Shown: positions 36,116-45,872, counted from the first letter of the stretch. The stretch: DNA of 64,000 bases from Cyclobacteriaceae bacterium (GCA_020832305.1 JAFIEV010000089.1:1-64000); one strand, 5' to 3'. The notes: generated by a model not told the origin, from the letters alone. Numbers and translations are program-made.

Positions 36116-37562
36116 ATGATAAAACAGGACAAGCCTTACTGTCTTGTATCTTGATTCTCAAAGTTTTGGCTTTAATCCCGTCAAGTGGTAAAATCCTTTT
36201 ATACCCCACAGTAGATGCTTCAGCAATCTTAACCCATTCATCTCCTTTGGCATACTCCACAGACCAGGACTTTATCCTTTGTCCTAGTGGCAGATATTCC
36301 TGAAGCATAAGGTAATTCAAGGTTTGACTCTCGCCTAAATCTATTTCAATGCTGGCAGTTAAAATATTATCATTGGTAGACCAGTATGTCGAAGGGTCAC
36401 CATCATTAACATTTCGTATCGAAAATTTGCTGGAATTGGCACGCGTTGTATTTGCAGTTATATTAGCAGTGGATGCCAGATTATTGGAAAAAGCTTCATC
36501 AATCATTTTTTTCCAATCCATAAGGCTTTTTACATCATTTTCGTGGATTAAACCTCTTTTATCTGGGGGAATATTTAGCAGTAAATTTGAACCCCGACCA
36601 ACAGAACTTAAATAAATGTTGAAAAGTTCTTCCGGACTTTTTACTTTATCATCTTCTTCAGGGTGATAAAACCAACCCGGCCTTATTGACACATCAACTT
36701 CAGCAGGGATCCAGTGTGTACCATCCTCAGACCCGATATTGAGTAAATCAACTATACCTGGTTTGCCTGGATAGATAGAGTCAGTTGAAATCAGGTTCCA
36801 GTTAGTTTCACCGACAAAACCTCTTTCATTTCCACACCAACGTATGTCAGGTCCGGCATCACTGAACATAAGGGCATCCGGAGTCAGTTGCCTGACAAGA
36901 TTTATGGTAGTTGGCCAATCATAATAGGTGCGATTGTCAATTCTTCGCGTTTCTCTGGTGCCTCCATAATATCCGTCTCCCCCATTTGCGCCATCAAACC
37001 ATACCTCAAAAACTTCAGGATATTTTTCCAGTAATTCCCTGAGTTGATTTCTGTAGTATTCAATATATACCTCACTTGCATAATCTTTGTGGTTTCTGTC
37101 CCATGGTGAAAGATAAATGCCGAATTTTAATCCAAACTTTTTACAGGAAGCTGCCAGTTCAGCAACAACATCTCCATCTCCATTTTTATACGGACTATTC
37201 TTTACAGTATGTTCTGTATAACGACTCGGCCACAAACAAAAGCCATCATGATGTTTTGCCGTTATGATGATGCCCTTAAGACCGGCATCGTGGATAACAC
37301 TGGCCCATTGATCAGTATCGAGCGATGATGGATTAAAAATACTGGGGTCTTCATCACCATAACCCCATTCGAGGTTTGTGAATGTATTGGTGGTGAAGTG
37401 TATAAATGCATATTGTTCAAGGTTATGCCACTTGAGCTGTGCTTCACCCGGAACAGGAAATACCGCAGCAGGTGGTTCAGGGTCTCCGAGATTACAGGCA
37501 CATAATGCAATTGATAGAATTACCAACCTGAAGGCTGTCTTGATATTAAGTAAAAAATACAT
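36099..37562 (-). CDS. Lipoprotein alpha-L-fucosidase (GH29) with F5/8-type carbohydrate-binding domain
   Basis: The enzyme hydrolyses terminal alpha-L-fucose. From the ATG at 37562 (487 residues) it has a lipoprotein signal with lipobox ALCAC, so it is anchored in the outer or inner membrane. The GH29 barrel has QYAFIHFTTNTF, IITAKHHDGFCLWPS and the likely nucleophile Asp190 in EVWFDGANG. The C-terminal 130 residues form a discoidin/F5-8C fold (STYWSTNDNILTASIEIDLG onward) that may bind the glycan. It is not next to a SusCD pair, so it may work alone. The stop overlaps the GNAT gene by 17 bp. Confidence 0.93.
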   Translation of the reverse strand: MYFLLNIKTAFRLVILSIALCACNLGDPEPPAAVFPVPGEAQLKWHNLEQYAFIHFTTNTFTNLEWGYGDEDPSIFNPSSLDTDQWASVIHDAGLKGIIITAKHHDGFCLWPSRYTEHTVKNSPYKNGDGDVVAELAASCKKFGLKFGIYLSPWDRNHKDYASEVYIEYYRNQLRELLEKYPEVFEVWFDGANGGDGYYGGTRETRRIDNRTYYDWPTTINLVRQLTPDALMFSDAGPDIRWCGNERGFVGETNWNLISTDSIYPGKPGIVDLLNIGSEDGTHWIPAEVDVSIRPGWFYHPEEDDKVKSPEELFNIYLSSVGRGSNLLLNIPPDKRGLIHENDVKSLMDWKKMIDEAFSNNLASTANITANTTRANSSKFSIRNVNDGDPSTYWSTNDNILTASIEIDLGESQTLNYLMLQEYLPLGQRIKSWSVEYAKGDEWVKIAEASTVGYKRILPLDGIKAKTLRIKIQDSKACPVLSSIQVY

Positions 37563-37657
37563 GTCGTATATTTGATAATTGATGTGTGAAATTATCATTA
37601 ATTTGAAAAGAAAAAAAAGATAACTGAACTCATGATAAAAAATTTACGGATTACAGA

Positions 37658-38350
37658 ATGAACCTTGAAATTTTACACTGTGATGAAGTATTGGTGGCAG
37701 TAAATAAACCTCATGGGCTACTGGTTCATCGTACTTCTATTGCGGCAGATGCCGATTCATTTGCATTACAGCTTTTAAGAGATCAACTAAACCGGAAAGT
37801 ATTTCCCGTGCACCGGCTCGACCGTAAAACCAGTGGTGTTTTGTTGTTTTCATTTGATCAGCCCACCCTGGCAAAAATGCAGAAGGCTTTTGCCAGCGGT
37901 CAAATTACTAAAGTATATAAGGCAATTGTGCGGGGTTTTACAAATGAAGAAGATATAATTGATTATCCGCTGATGGATGAAAAATTTCATGTGAGAGAGG
38001 CTGTAACACGTTATCGAACCATTGAGAGAAAAGAATTGGATTTACCTTTTGGCAAATTCTCCACCTCCAGGTATTCACTTGTGGAAATAATTCCAAAACA
38101 AGGTAGGATGCATCAGATCAGGAAACATTTTGCACATATCTTTCATCCAATTATTGGGGATCGTCCTTATGGATGCAATAAACAAAACCGATTGTTTAAA
38201 GAAAAATGGAATATGAACACGATGATGCTACATGCAGAAAAGATTATTTTTAAACATCCCATATACGATGAGACATTAGAAATTAAAGCGCCACTTCAAG
38301 GCGAATTTAATCGTATGCTGAATGTCCTGCAGTTTAATGCAGAATCTTAG
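37658..38350 (+). CDS. RluA-family RNA pseudouridine synthase, probably TruC-like
   Basis: This is a 230-residue enzyme that isomerises uridine to pseudouridine in RNA. The catalytic motif is VHRLDRKTSGVLLFS with Asp55. The opening ILHCDEVLVAVNKPHGLLVH and the later PKQGRMHQIRKHFAHIFHPI-type segment match the family. It lacks an S4 domain, and the size fits TruC (tRNA U65) better than RluC/RluD. The ATG start is 60-95 bp from the divergent fucosidase start. Which RNA is modified is an inference from domain layout. Confidence 0.92.
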   Translation: MNLEILHCDEVLVAVNKPHGLLVHRTSIAADADSFALQLLRDQLNRKVFPVHRLDRKTSGVLLFSFDQPTLAKMQKAFASGQITKVYKAIVRGFTNEEDIIDYPLMDEKFHVREAVTRYRTIERKELDLPFGKFSTSRYSLVEIIPKQGRMHQIRKHFAHIFHPIIGDRPYGCNKQNRLFKEKWNMNTMMLHAEKIIFKHPIYDETLEIKAPLQGEFNRMLNVLQFNAES

Positions 38351-38511
38351 GCAACAATTAGGAAGTTGCCGTGTTTCTCAATGAATACTTATGATAATTT
38401 CTGCTGCTTAAATTGCTTCAAAAAAAATCAATACCCTGGAGGATTAAGCAGTCTATTGTATTTATAAAAAAGATCCAGGTTTACACAAACATTGTAAAAG
38501 TAAAAAGTCTG

Positions 38512-39393
38512 ATGCGAGTTTCACTTTTTTTAGTATCTGTATTTAGCATAACCCTGGTTTCTATGGGATATGCTTCAAATGAAAAGCCGGTATATAAAAT
38601 ATATGATAAAGAAGGAAAGCCGGTTAAATATGGCAAAGTTGTCAAAAATCTTGAAAAACAACAGGTAATCTTATTTGGCGAATACCATAATAATGCGGTG
38701 GTACACTGGTTACAATTTGAATTTTTATCTGATTTAAGTAAAAACACAGAAAAGCGAATTGTACTGGGAGCTGAAATGTTTGAAGCAGATGTGCAACATG
38801 TAATTGATGAGTATTTTAATGGATGGATTACCGAAGATCACTTCGAGCAAAGTACCCGTGTATGGAAAAATTACTCTACTGATTACAAACCAATTGTACA
38901 ATTTGCTAAAAACAATAATATATCATTGATAGCTACCAATATTCCCAGAAGATATGCTTCACTGGTGGCCAGAAAAGGTCAGGAAATTTTGCTGGATCTG
39001 CCAGAAGAAACCAGAAATTGGATGGTTTCTTTACCTTTTGAAGTCGATTATTCACTGCCGGGTTATAAGGCTATGAAAGAAATGATGCCTTCTCACGGAA
39101 GCAACTTTACTTCAGAAAATATGATTGAAGCACAAGCCATTAAAGATGCTACTATGGCTCATTTTATTATAGGACAACTTAGTCAGGATGTCTTGGTCTA
39201 TCATATACATGGCACATATCACTCAGATCATTATGAAGGCATCTACTGGTATTTGCGGCAATCAGATAATAGTATGCGTATAGCCACCATTGCTGCCGCA
39301 GAGCAAGACGACCTGGGTTCTTTGGATGAAAAACATTTGGGTAAAGCTGATTTTATTATTGTTGTAAAAAGTAATTTTACAAAGACCCATTAA
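38512..39393 (+). CDS. ChaN-like (iron-regulated/haem-binding) secreted protein
   Basis: From the ATG at 38512 the protein has a signal peptide (VSLFLVSVFSITLVSMGYAS). An earlier ATG at 38413 would place 33 residues before it. The ChaN fold motifs are VILFGEYHNNAVVHWLQ (His pair), VLGAEMFEADVQ, ATNIPRRYASLVARKG and a C-terminal VYHIHGTYHSDH with several histidines. Campylobacter ChaN binds haem, so iron or haem handling is a fair guess, but other members have no known role. It ends 4 bp inside the convergent sugar kinase gene. Confidence 0.85.
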   Translation: MRVSLFLVSVFSITLVSMGYASNEKPVYKIYDKEGKPVKYGKVVKNLEKQQVILFGEYHNNAVVHWLQFEFLSDLSKNTEKRIVLGAEMFEADVQHVIDEYFNGWITEDHFEQSTRVWKNYSTDYKPIVQFAKNNNISLIATNIPRRYASLVARKGQEILLDLPEETRNWMVSLPFEVDYSLPGYKAMKEMMPSHGSNFTSENMIEAQAIKDATMAHFIIGQLSQDVLVYHIHGTYHSDHYEGIYWYLRQSDNSMRIATIAAAEQDDLGSLDEKHLGKADFIIVVKSNFTKTH

Positions 39394-40313
39394 AAAGTTA
39401 AACCGGTAGTACCCTTGAGTTTCTTTAAAAGATCGGCGCTGTAATCTGGTATTGCACCCTGACGGCTAGCTACGTAGGCTCCCATTACATTACCTGCATC
39501 CAGGGCTTTTTGCAGGTTTTCTGTGTGTAAATAGGTAAACAAAAATGCAGCACTAAATGCATCACCTGCCCCAACAGTGTCTGCCACTTCAATTTTATTG
39601 GATTGAGAGAAAAATGAATCATTAATGTTAAATGCATAGGCGCCATCGGCACCTGCTGTTACTATTACAATTTTTACACCGAATTTATCTATTAATTTTT
39701 TGGCAAAATCATGTGTGCTAAGACTTTGTTCAAACATCCATTGGGATAAAAACAACACCTCCTCATCGTTGAGTTTTACAATGCTGGCCATTTTTAAACT
39801 TTCTGAAATAACCTCGATTGTAAAATAGCTTCTGCGCAAATTCACATCGTAAAAAATTTCTCCGGAGGACAGATTTCTCAAAATGGTATGCAGCAAGGTT
39901 TTGTTGTTTTGTGTCCTTTGAGCCAATGAGCCAAAGCAAAATACATCAGAGGAAAAATGAAGACCATCATTGTCAGTAGCTGACAATTGTATATTATCCC
40001 AGGCGACATTTTCCCGTATTACATAATCTGGCATACCCTCTTTTAAGGATACCTCAACAGTACCTGTTGGTAAGGAAGGGTGTATATGTATACCATCGGT
40101 TTTTATATTTAAATCGCGCATTTTTTGAAGGGCCATCTTACCCAACTCATCATTTCCCAGGGCAGAAAGAATCCGGCAATTTGCACCCAATTTACTCATA
40201 TGACCCGCCAGATTCATTGGAGCGCCACCTAAATAAGGTTTATCATCTATGACATCAAATAAAATCTCACCAAAAGTGATGACTTGTTTTCCAGTATTCA
40301 TTGAATTAAGCAT
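39390..40313 (-). CDS. PfkB-family carbohydrate kinase (fructokinase-like)
   Basis: This 307-residue ribokinase-fold enzyme phosphorylates a sugar with ATP. The start shows ITFGEILFDVIDDKPYLGGA with the substrate aspartate and the GGAPMNLA motif that matches fructokinases. The C-terminal anion hole and catalytic base lie in VADTVGAGDAFSAAFLF. A second start at 40301 would remove four residues. The sugar is not certain; fructose is the best guess from the N-terminal motif. It is divergent from an NAD-dependent reductase gene. Confidence 0.9.
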   Translation of the reverse strand: MLNSMNTGKQVITFGEILFDVIDDKPYLGGAPMNLAGHMSKLGANCRILSALGNDELGKMALQKMRDLNIKTDGIHIHPSLPTGTVEVSLKEGMPDYVIRENVAWDNIQLSATDNDGLHFSSDVFCFGSLAQRTQNNKTLLHTILRNLSSGEIFYDVNLRRSYFTIEVISESLKMASIVKLNDEEVLFLSQWMFEQSLSTHDFAKKLIDKFGVKIVIVTAGADGAYAFNINDSFFSQSNKIEVADTVGAGDAFSAAFLFTYLHTENLQKALDAGNVMGAYVASRQGAIPDYSADLLKKLKGTTGLTF

Positions 40314-40392
40314 ATTTAAAAATGTATTATTGCGAAACCAAAATACGTAAACTAAGTTTTTTTATCAAAAATGAATTGATCAGAACTGTAAT

Positions 40393-41433
40393 ATGAGAGC
40401 CATAAATAAAGAAAAGCCTGTTTTGGTTACCGGAGCGAGCGGATATATTGCTTCGTGGATTGTTTTACAACTTCTTGAAAAAGGAATTACTGTGCATGGT
40501 ACCGTCAGAAATTTTGCTGATGTTGAAAAAATTCAGCACTTACAGGTATTACAGCAAAATTATCCCGGAAAACTTAAACTTTTTGAAGCAGACTTGTTAA
40601 AGGATAGATCATTTGATCAGGCCATGCAGGGATGTGAATTAATCATTCATACCGCATCGCCTTTTTTAATCGGCAAAATAGATAATCCGCAACAACAGCT
40701 TATTCAGCCGGCGGTTGAAGGAACGCGGAATGTATTGGAATCGGTCAACCGAATCAGTTCGGTGAAAAGAGTCGTACTTACCTCCAGTGTTGTATCCATT
40801 TATGGAGATGCTATTGATTTAGAAAGGAATAATAAAGATAAATTCAATGAGCAGGATTGGAATGTGACTTCTACCCCCAGCCATCAACCCTACAATTATT
40901 CAAAGGTAATGGCAGAAAAGGAAGCCTGGAAAATAGTGAAAAAGCAACAAAGATGGGACCTTCTCGTTATCAATCCCGGCTTTGTACTCGGACCTTCACT
41001 CAGTAACAGAACAGACTCCACAAGTATGGAATTTATGCACCAAATGGTAAGTGGAAAAATGAAGTCGGGTGTGCCTGATCTGTATTTCGGTGTAGTGGAT
41101 GTGCGGGATGTGGCAAATGCGCATTTATTAGCAGGTTTTACCCCTAGTGCCAGCGGAAGGCATATATTGGTTGCAAAAACCTTAAACGTGTCGGATATGG
41201 CCCGTATAGTATCACAAAATTCTCACGATAAAGTGAAGGTATCTACCAAAAAACTCCCCAAAATACTTATGTATCTCTTCGGCCCGCTTATGGGATTCAG
41301 CTGGAAATACGTTAACAATAATATCGGTAAGCCCTTGTATTTCGACAATTCGTATTCCATTGAAGACCTTGGTGTGCTGTATCGCGATGTAGAAACAACG
41401 TTGAATGAACACGTTCAAACGCTTATTTCTTAA
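40393..41433 (+). CDS. NAD(P)-dependent epimerase/dihydroflavonol reductase-like protein
   Basis: This is a 346-residue extended short-chain dehydrogenase. The Rossmann motif VLVTGASGYIASWIVLQLLE is at residues 11-30. The active site has LTSSVVSIYGD and the Tyr-x3-Lys pair in YNYSKVMAEKEAW. The family acts on aldehydes, flavonoids, steroids or nucleotide sugars. The CINAMYL/DFR-type length and the FAD-free NAD site fit reduction of small carbonyls rather than sugar epimerisation. The natural substrate is unknown. The stop is 20 bp from the convergent symporter gene. Confidence 0.87.
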   Translation: MRAINKEKPVLVTGASGYIASWIVLQLLEKGITVHGTVRNFADVEKIQHLQVLQQNYPGKLKLFEADLLKDRSFDQAMQGCELIIHTASPFLIGKIDNPQQQLIQPAVEGTRNVLESVNRISSVKRVVLTSSVVSIYGDAIDLERNNKDKFNEQDWNVTSTPSHQPYNYSKVMAEKEAWKIVKKQQRWDLLVINPGFVLGPSLSNRTDSTSMEFMHQMVSGKMKSGVPDLYFGVVDVRDVANAHLLAGFTPSASGRHILVAKTLNVSDMARIVSQNSHDKVKVSTKKLPKILMYLFGPLMGFSWKYVNNNIGKPLYFDNSYSIEDLGVLYRDVETTLNEHVQTLIS

Positions 41434-41453
41434 AATCGCATTCAAAGAATTTT

Positions 41454-42923
41454 CTATGTGTTTATTTTGGTTTGATTTAAATTATTATTAAAGTAGCTGC
41501 TGAAAACAAGTGCTGCAAAAGTTAAAAGACCGTTTAATAATAAAATCTCAAATCCGAATTTATAGCCCCAAAACCAAATTTCTGAATTAAAATCAATAAG
41601 AAATGAAGTTAAAGGTGCCAGCAGACAGATGAATAAAACCCATTTGTCGTTTGCTTTTCTCCTCGTTAGCAGACCGAATGCAAACAAACCTAATAAGGGG
41701 CCATAAGTGAATCCCGCTGCCTTGAAGACCGAACTTACAACACTTTGATTATTGATTTCCCTAAATACCACAATCACAAGAAAAATAATAATGGTAAATA
41801 CGATGTGAACCCACTTTCTGCTAAGCGTTTGTCTTTCGGGCGCCATGTTCTTTATATTCAGAATATCAACGCAAAAAGAGGTAGTAAGGGCCGTAAGAGC
41901 TGAATCGGCACTTGAATAGGCAGCAGCTATTATGCCAAGTAAAAAAGTTATTCCTGCAGCCATACCAAAATATTCAAGCGCGAGCATTGGGTACAGATCA
42001 TCACTGCGATGGGGCAATGAAATACCGGCATCATCGGCATATACGTACAAGGCTACCCCCAGCGCCAGAAAAAATAGATTTGCTATAAAGAATGTGATCG
42101 AAAACCAAAAAATATTCTTTTTCGCCTCTTTCTCATTTCGGCAGGTAAGATTTTTTTGCATTACATTTTGATCAAGACCATTCATTACTATGGTTATAAA
42201 CATACCCGCTAAAAATAATTTGAAGAAATTTCTGTCTGACCGCCAGTCCCATTCCACCACCTGCGAAAGCCTATTTTCTGAAATAGAAGCTACCCATTCG
42301 GCCATAGAGCGGTCTGATTGTTGATAAATTACAAATAAGGTGATGGTGACCGCCAGCAACATAAATGAAGTCTGTAGTGTGTCTGTCCATACTATGGTTT
42401 TAATACCCCCGCGATGTGTGTAGAGCCAGATCAAAGCCAGCGTGACGATTACGGTCACAAAAAAAGGCACATTATAGGCATCGAAAAAAGCCAGTTGAAG
42501 TACATTGGCAGCTAAAAACAACCTGAAAGAGGCCCCAATGGTTTGTGAAATAATAAAATAGAAAGCGCCGGTTTTATAAGAATACCATCCTAACCGCTCC
42601 TTAAGATATTCGTAAATGGAAATTAATTGCATTCTGTAAAACAAAGGGATCAGAACAAAGGCAATTACCGTATATCCTGCAAGATTGCCCACTACAAATT
42701 GAAGGTAGGTCCAGGCAGTATTGCCAACTTCTCCTGGTACTGAAATAAAGGTAACGCCAGATAAAGAAGCCCCAACCATGCCAAATGCAACAAGATACCA
42801 TGGAGATTTTCTATTTGCAGTAAAAAATGTTAGATTGTCACTCTTTTTGGAGGTAAGCCAGCTTATCGAGATTAATAGCGTGAAGTATAAGGTTATGATT
42901 AATAATATTAACAGGGGATTCAT
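41454..42923 (-). CDS. Sodium/solute symporter (SSS family)
   Basis: This 489-residue inner-membrane protein has about 13 hydrophobic segments. The SSS signature appears in KSPWYLVAFGMVGASLSGVTF (near residue 38) and ITFLLGIIAAAYSSADSALT (near residue 330), the latter holding sodium-site serines. The family imports sugars, amino acids, sialic acid or vitamins with Na+. The nearby sugar kinase, isomerase and fucosidase suggest a sugar, but none is clearly in the same operon. A minus-strand TAnnTTTG element lies at 42937-42944, close to the start codon. Confidence 0.93.
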   Translation of the reverse strand: MNPLLILLIITLYFTLLISISWLTSKKSDNLTFFTANRKSPWYLVAFGMVGASLSGVTFISVPGEVGNTAWTYLQFVVGNLAGYTVIAFVLIPLFYRMQLISIYEYLKERLGWYSYKTGAFYFIISQTIGASFRLFLAANVLQLAFFDAYNVPFFVTVIVTLALIWLYTHRGGIKTIVWTDTLQTSFMLLAVTITLFVIYQQSDRSMAEWVASISENRLSQVVEWDWRSDRNFFKLFLAGMFITIVMNGLDQNVMQKNLTCRNEKEAKKNIFWFSITFFIANLFFLALGVALYVYADDAGISLPHRSDDLYPMLALEYFGMAAGITFLLGIIAAAYSSADSALTALTTSFCVDILNIKNMAPERQTLSRKWVHIVFTIIIFLVIVVFREINNQSVVSSVFKAAGFTYGPLLGLFAFGLLTRRKANDKWVLFICLLAPLTSFLIDFNSEIWFWGYKFGFEILLLNGLLTFAALVFSSYFNNNLNQTKINT

Positions 42924-43090
42924 ACTTTTTTTAAGTCAAATATACATTGCTTGATCTGATGAAAAAGGGAGTGCTAAAAGGGATTTTGAAAATAGACATA
43001 TTTTTATTTGCTTTTTTACTTTTCTAATATTATTCTTGTAAAACTTATATATTACATTAGCATTTTACATATAATCAGATAAAATACTGA

Positions 43091-43906
43091 ATGGTTAAAT
43101 TTTATATAAACACAAACGAAATTTGCAGGACAGCCTATAAGTTCCGACTTGCAGTATTAGCATTAGCTTTTTCGATTATGCAACTACAGCCTTTAATGGC
43201 AAAGCAACAAAGTATTCTTCAGGTTGTCCAGGTATTTTCAGGAGAAATTTCTCATTTAATTAAAAATGAAAATACAATAGCTTTACATACAGACAGTTCA
43301 ATTCTTCATGAGCATGAAAAAGATCTGCAATTGGCTGATATGAAAAAACAATTATCCATTCAAAAAATTGTCATCATATCTATCGCAGGCTTTATCTTGC
43401 TATTGGTGCTTTTTATCGTTACCATTTTGCGGTTTTTAAAAGAACGGCACAATCATATGGTACAACTTGAGCTCTACTATCAGGAGATTTCAAGACAGAA
43501 AGAAGAACTTATGCGTAAAACTGAAAAGTTGCAAAAGGCCAATGATGAAATCAGTGCAATAAATGAAAACCAGGAGGTTATTTTAATTCAAAGTACCGAA
43601 AAAATACGTGAACAAAACCGTCGGTTAAGGGAATATGCTTATATGAATGCACACACCATTCGAGGTCCCTTGGCAAGGGTCTTAGGGCTTGTTTATATTT
43701 TTAAGCTGGGGCATTTGAGTGAAGCTCAAAGAGAGGTTTTGGATAAGCTTGAATTTAGTGCTCTTGAACTCGATGGCATCATACGAGACCTTGGAGATAA
43801 GCTTTCACAGGAGCCGGGCTTTTGGGAATATGTACCACAAAGGAGCAATTCAAAATCCTTGATTTCTGATTTACCTTCAAAAGCCGGCACCTACTCAAGA
43901 GGTTAG
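43091..43906 (+). CDS. Membrane protein with histidine-kinase DHp domain but no ATPase domain
   Basis: This 271-residue protein has an N-terminal hydrophobic stretch (about residues 20-36, possibly a signal peptide) and a short periplasmic part. A membrane segment (about 92-116) and a long coiled coil (118-180) follow. Next is a DHp-like helix pair: REYAYMNAHTIRGPLARVLG with His188 in the H-box position, then LSEAQREVLDKLEFSALELD and GIIRDLGDKLS. Kinases of this kind in Bacteroidota normally continue with an HATPase_c domain. Here the frame stops 30 residues after the DHp and the opposite-strand isomerase gene begins 2 bp later. It could be a phosphotransfer or dimerisation partner, or a decayed kinase. 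I see no frameshift remnant. Confidence 0.75.
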   Translation: MVKFYINTNEICRTAYKFRLAVLALAFSIMQLQPLMAKQQSILQVVQVFSGEISHLIKNENTIALHTDSSILHEHEKDLQLADMKKQLSIQKIVIISIAGFILLLVLFIVTILRFLKERHNHMVQLELYYQEISRQKEELMRKTEKLQKANDEISAINENQEVILIQSTEKIREQNRRLREYAYMNAHTIRGPLARVLGLVYIFKLGHLSEAQREVLDKLEFSALELDGIIRDLGDKLSQEPGFWEYVPQRSNSKSLISDLPSKAGTYSRG

Positions 43907-43907
43907 A

Positions 43908-45044
43908 TTAACCTGCGAGACTTTTCATATCCACTATTTTTACATTTCTATTACCGGGGTCTTTTAGTGGTTTTACTTTTGTTGAAGGTAGTTGATAGCC
44001 ATTTTCTCCTAAGGGCCATAGCATGGGCGCCAAAAACATTACTGAAGCTTTATAACCTTGCACCGTTGCAGCCATATTTCCGGTGGCTTTAGATAAAGTG
44101 GCCTCATTTTCCATAACAAATGGACCATTGAAATTACGACTGTGCAATACTTCAACAAATTCCCGCCAATCCATACTATCAGAGCCACCAAAGCCAGGCA
44201 TCATAGCCTCATAATTGTGTCGGTCCCATTCATGTTTGCATATTGGCACTCCAGCTTTTTTTGCGAGTTCCTCATTTACAAGTTGCGTAGGATACATCCC
44301 TCCCCAATGTGCCCTGATTTCGTTTTGTAGATTTCTCGTCGCTTTTACATGAATTCTTTTAATCCTTTTTATATCAGCAGATTTTATAACATCAACCGGA
44401 TTAGTATTTTGCCAAACATCATGGGAAGGGTCATATATTTCACCATGGTTATCATAAGGCAAAGCGGCATACATTAATTTTCTTGCTGCCAATACGCCCG
44501 GTAGATTATTAAAGGTTCCTGTATAAGAGGCTGGCCTCCATCCTTCCATTGGACAGTTTTCATACACTATAGTTACACCGAGGTCAGCGGCATACTTAAT
44601 AATTGGCTCAAAAACCCTTGTGTATTCATCCAGGTTTTTTTGAAATCCCGCATCCTGATTGCCTAAATCGTGGTTATAACCAACAAATGTACCCACTTTT
44701 ACATCGTTTTCATCTCCCCCTAGTAAATGAGCAATTCTAATAAGTTTTAATAGGTGATCCTGGTTTTTAATCCTTTCTGTTTCATCACCCCCAATTAGGT
44801 TTTCAAATGCCCCGATGGATATATGCAAACCAGCTTTGTTAAAATCATCAATTACCCTTCTGGCAATATCAGCATCGAAATTGTCATATTCAAGATGGGT
44901 GGCAACATGATCTGTTCTGGCACCATCTTTCCTGAAAACACATAAATCCAAACCTTGCACACCTATCTCACTGGCATATTGAATAATCTCGGGTAGTTCC
45001 TGCTTGTCAAACGCAGAAGTCATAATCCATATCTCATTGTTCAT
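43908..45044 (-). CDS. Sugar phosphate isomerase/epimerase family TIM-barrel protein
   Basis: This 378-residue protein has the AP-endonuclease-2/xylose-isomerase-like barrel. Likely metal ligands are Glu in TIVYENCPMEGW, Asp/His in IYDPSHDVWQ, His in RIHVKATR and Glu in FVMENEATLS. The N-terminus LPEIIQYASEIGVQGLDLCV is typical of the family. The family includes hydroxypyruvate, tagatose and inosose isomerases, and I cannot choose among them. It ends against the convergent DHp-domain gene (1-bp gap) and probably has its own promoter in the 286-bp region upstream. Confidence 0.88.
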   Translation of the reverse strand: MNNEIWIMTSAFDKQELPEIIQYASEIGVQGLDLCVFRKDGARTDHVATHLEYDNFDADIARRVIDDFNKAGLHISIGAFENLIGGDETERIKNQDHLLKLIRIAHLLGGDENDVKVGTFVGYNHDLGNQDAGFQKNLDEYTRVFEPIIKYAADLGVTIVYENCPMEGWRPASYTGTFNNLPGVLAARKLMYAALPYDNHGEIYDPSHDVWQNTNPVDVIKSADIKRIKRIHVKATRNLQNEIRAHWGGMYPTQLVNEELAKKAGVPICKHEWDRHNYEAMMPGFGGSDSMDWREFVEVLHSRNFNGPFVMENEATLSKATGNMAATVQGYKASVMFLAPMLWPLGENGYQLPSTKVKPLKDPGNRNVKIVDMKSLAG

Positions 45045-45278
45045 AATGGCTTATCTTTTGAATTAAAAAAATAATTAAAATTTAAAGATACCAAATTTTC
45101 CTAATTTTTATTTTGCAGCAATGCCCTGTGCACATAACAATTGCGAATTATCATATTTTCGCAGGCTTTTTTTTAATAATTGAATACAAACCCCAATAAT
45201 CCCTTTTTCTTTTTTGTGTTAATTTTGAGTATAGATTTAATTATTGGTATTTTTTAAATAAATACTTATATTATTTCT

Positions 45279-45308
45279 TGTTTTGTAAAATGTAATTAAT
45301 TACATTTG
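45279..45308 (+). promoter_or_regulatory. Promoter of the TerB-like gene overlapped by an inverted repeat
   Basis: TTG (45279-45281) is followed after 19 bp by TACATTTG (45301-45308), matching both Bacteroidota promoter elements. An inverted repeat AAATGTA-N5-TACATTT (45289-45307) covers the -7 element, so a dimeric repressor could act here. The start codon is 22 bp downstream. Confidence 0.6.
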
Positions 45309-45330
45309 AAATATAAATAAAGGATGAATC

Positions 45331-45753
45331 ATGACGGATGTTCTGGTCACAAAATATTATAGAAGTGCATTGTTAAGCCTGTATCACCTTCTGATTGAAG
45401 CTGATGGTCACGTGAGTTCGAAAGAGCTTGAAATGGGAGAAATAATGCGTGTACATGAAGGCATCCCAAAAAGTGAATTTGAAAACTTGATTACTTCGAT
45501 CAGGAATTTGCCCGGAGAGCAGGTTCTGGAACAGTGTATTAACTATTTGCGAAAAACCGATTTAAACCACCAGGTTAAATGCCTTGCCTGGCTATCATTA
45601 ATTGCCAATTCAGATGGATTTATGGATACCACCGAATGGGCATTGATTTATCGGATATATGCAAAAGAATTAAAATTAGATCTCGCCGAAATCATGAAAA
45701 AGCAGCGGGAATTGTCAAAGACTTGTTTGGATATAAAGGTAAGTATGTATTAA
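45331..45753 (+). CDS. TerB-like small cytoplasmic protein
   Basis: This 140-residue all-helical protein has two internal copies of the TerB-type acidic loop: LIEADGHVSSKELEMGEIM (residues 17-36) and IANSDGFMDTTEWALIYRIY (about residues 91-110). Such pairs with D-G-x-[IV]-x3-E are seen in TerB/DjlA-like proteins, which may bind metal ions or act as stress sensors. There is no signal peptide. It stands alone, with its own promoter and a strong terminator. Function unknown. Confidence 0.8.
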   Translation: MTDVLVTKYYRSALLSLYHLLIEADGHVSSKELEMGEIMRVHEGIPKSEFENLITSIRNLPGEQVLEQCINYLRKTDLNHQVKCLAWLSLIANSDGFMDTTEWALIYRIYAKELKLDLAEIMKKQRELSKTCLDIKVSMY

Positions 45754-45779
45754 ATTGTGTTTTTCTCATTGAGTTTTTT

Positions 45780-45805
45780 AACCCGGCATGCGCCGGGTTT
45801 TTTTA
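45780..45805 (+). terminator. Intrinsic terminator of the TerB-like gene
   Basis: AACCCGGC pairs with GCCGGGTT across a 4-nt loop (ATGC) and is followed by a run of seven or more T. It lies 27 bp after the stop codon. Confidence 0.93.
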
Positions 45806-45872
45806 TTGTATGACATAAGTAATTTACTAATTTAGCTAGATAATAAGCCAGGCACATCTTTTGTTATAGAAA

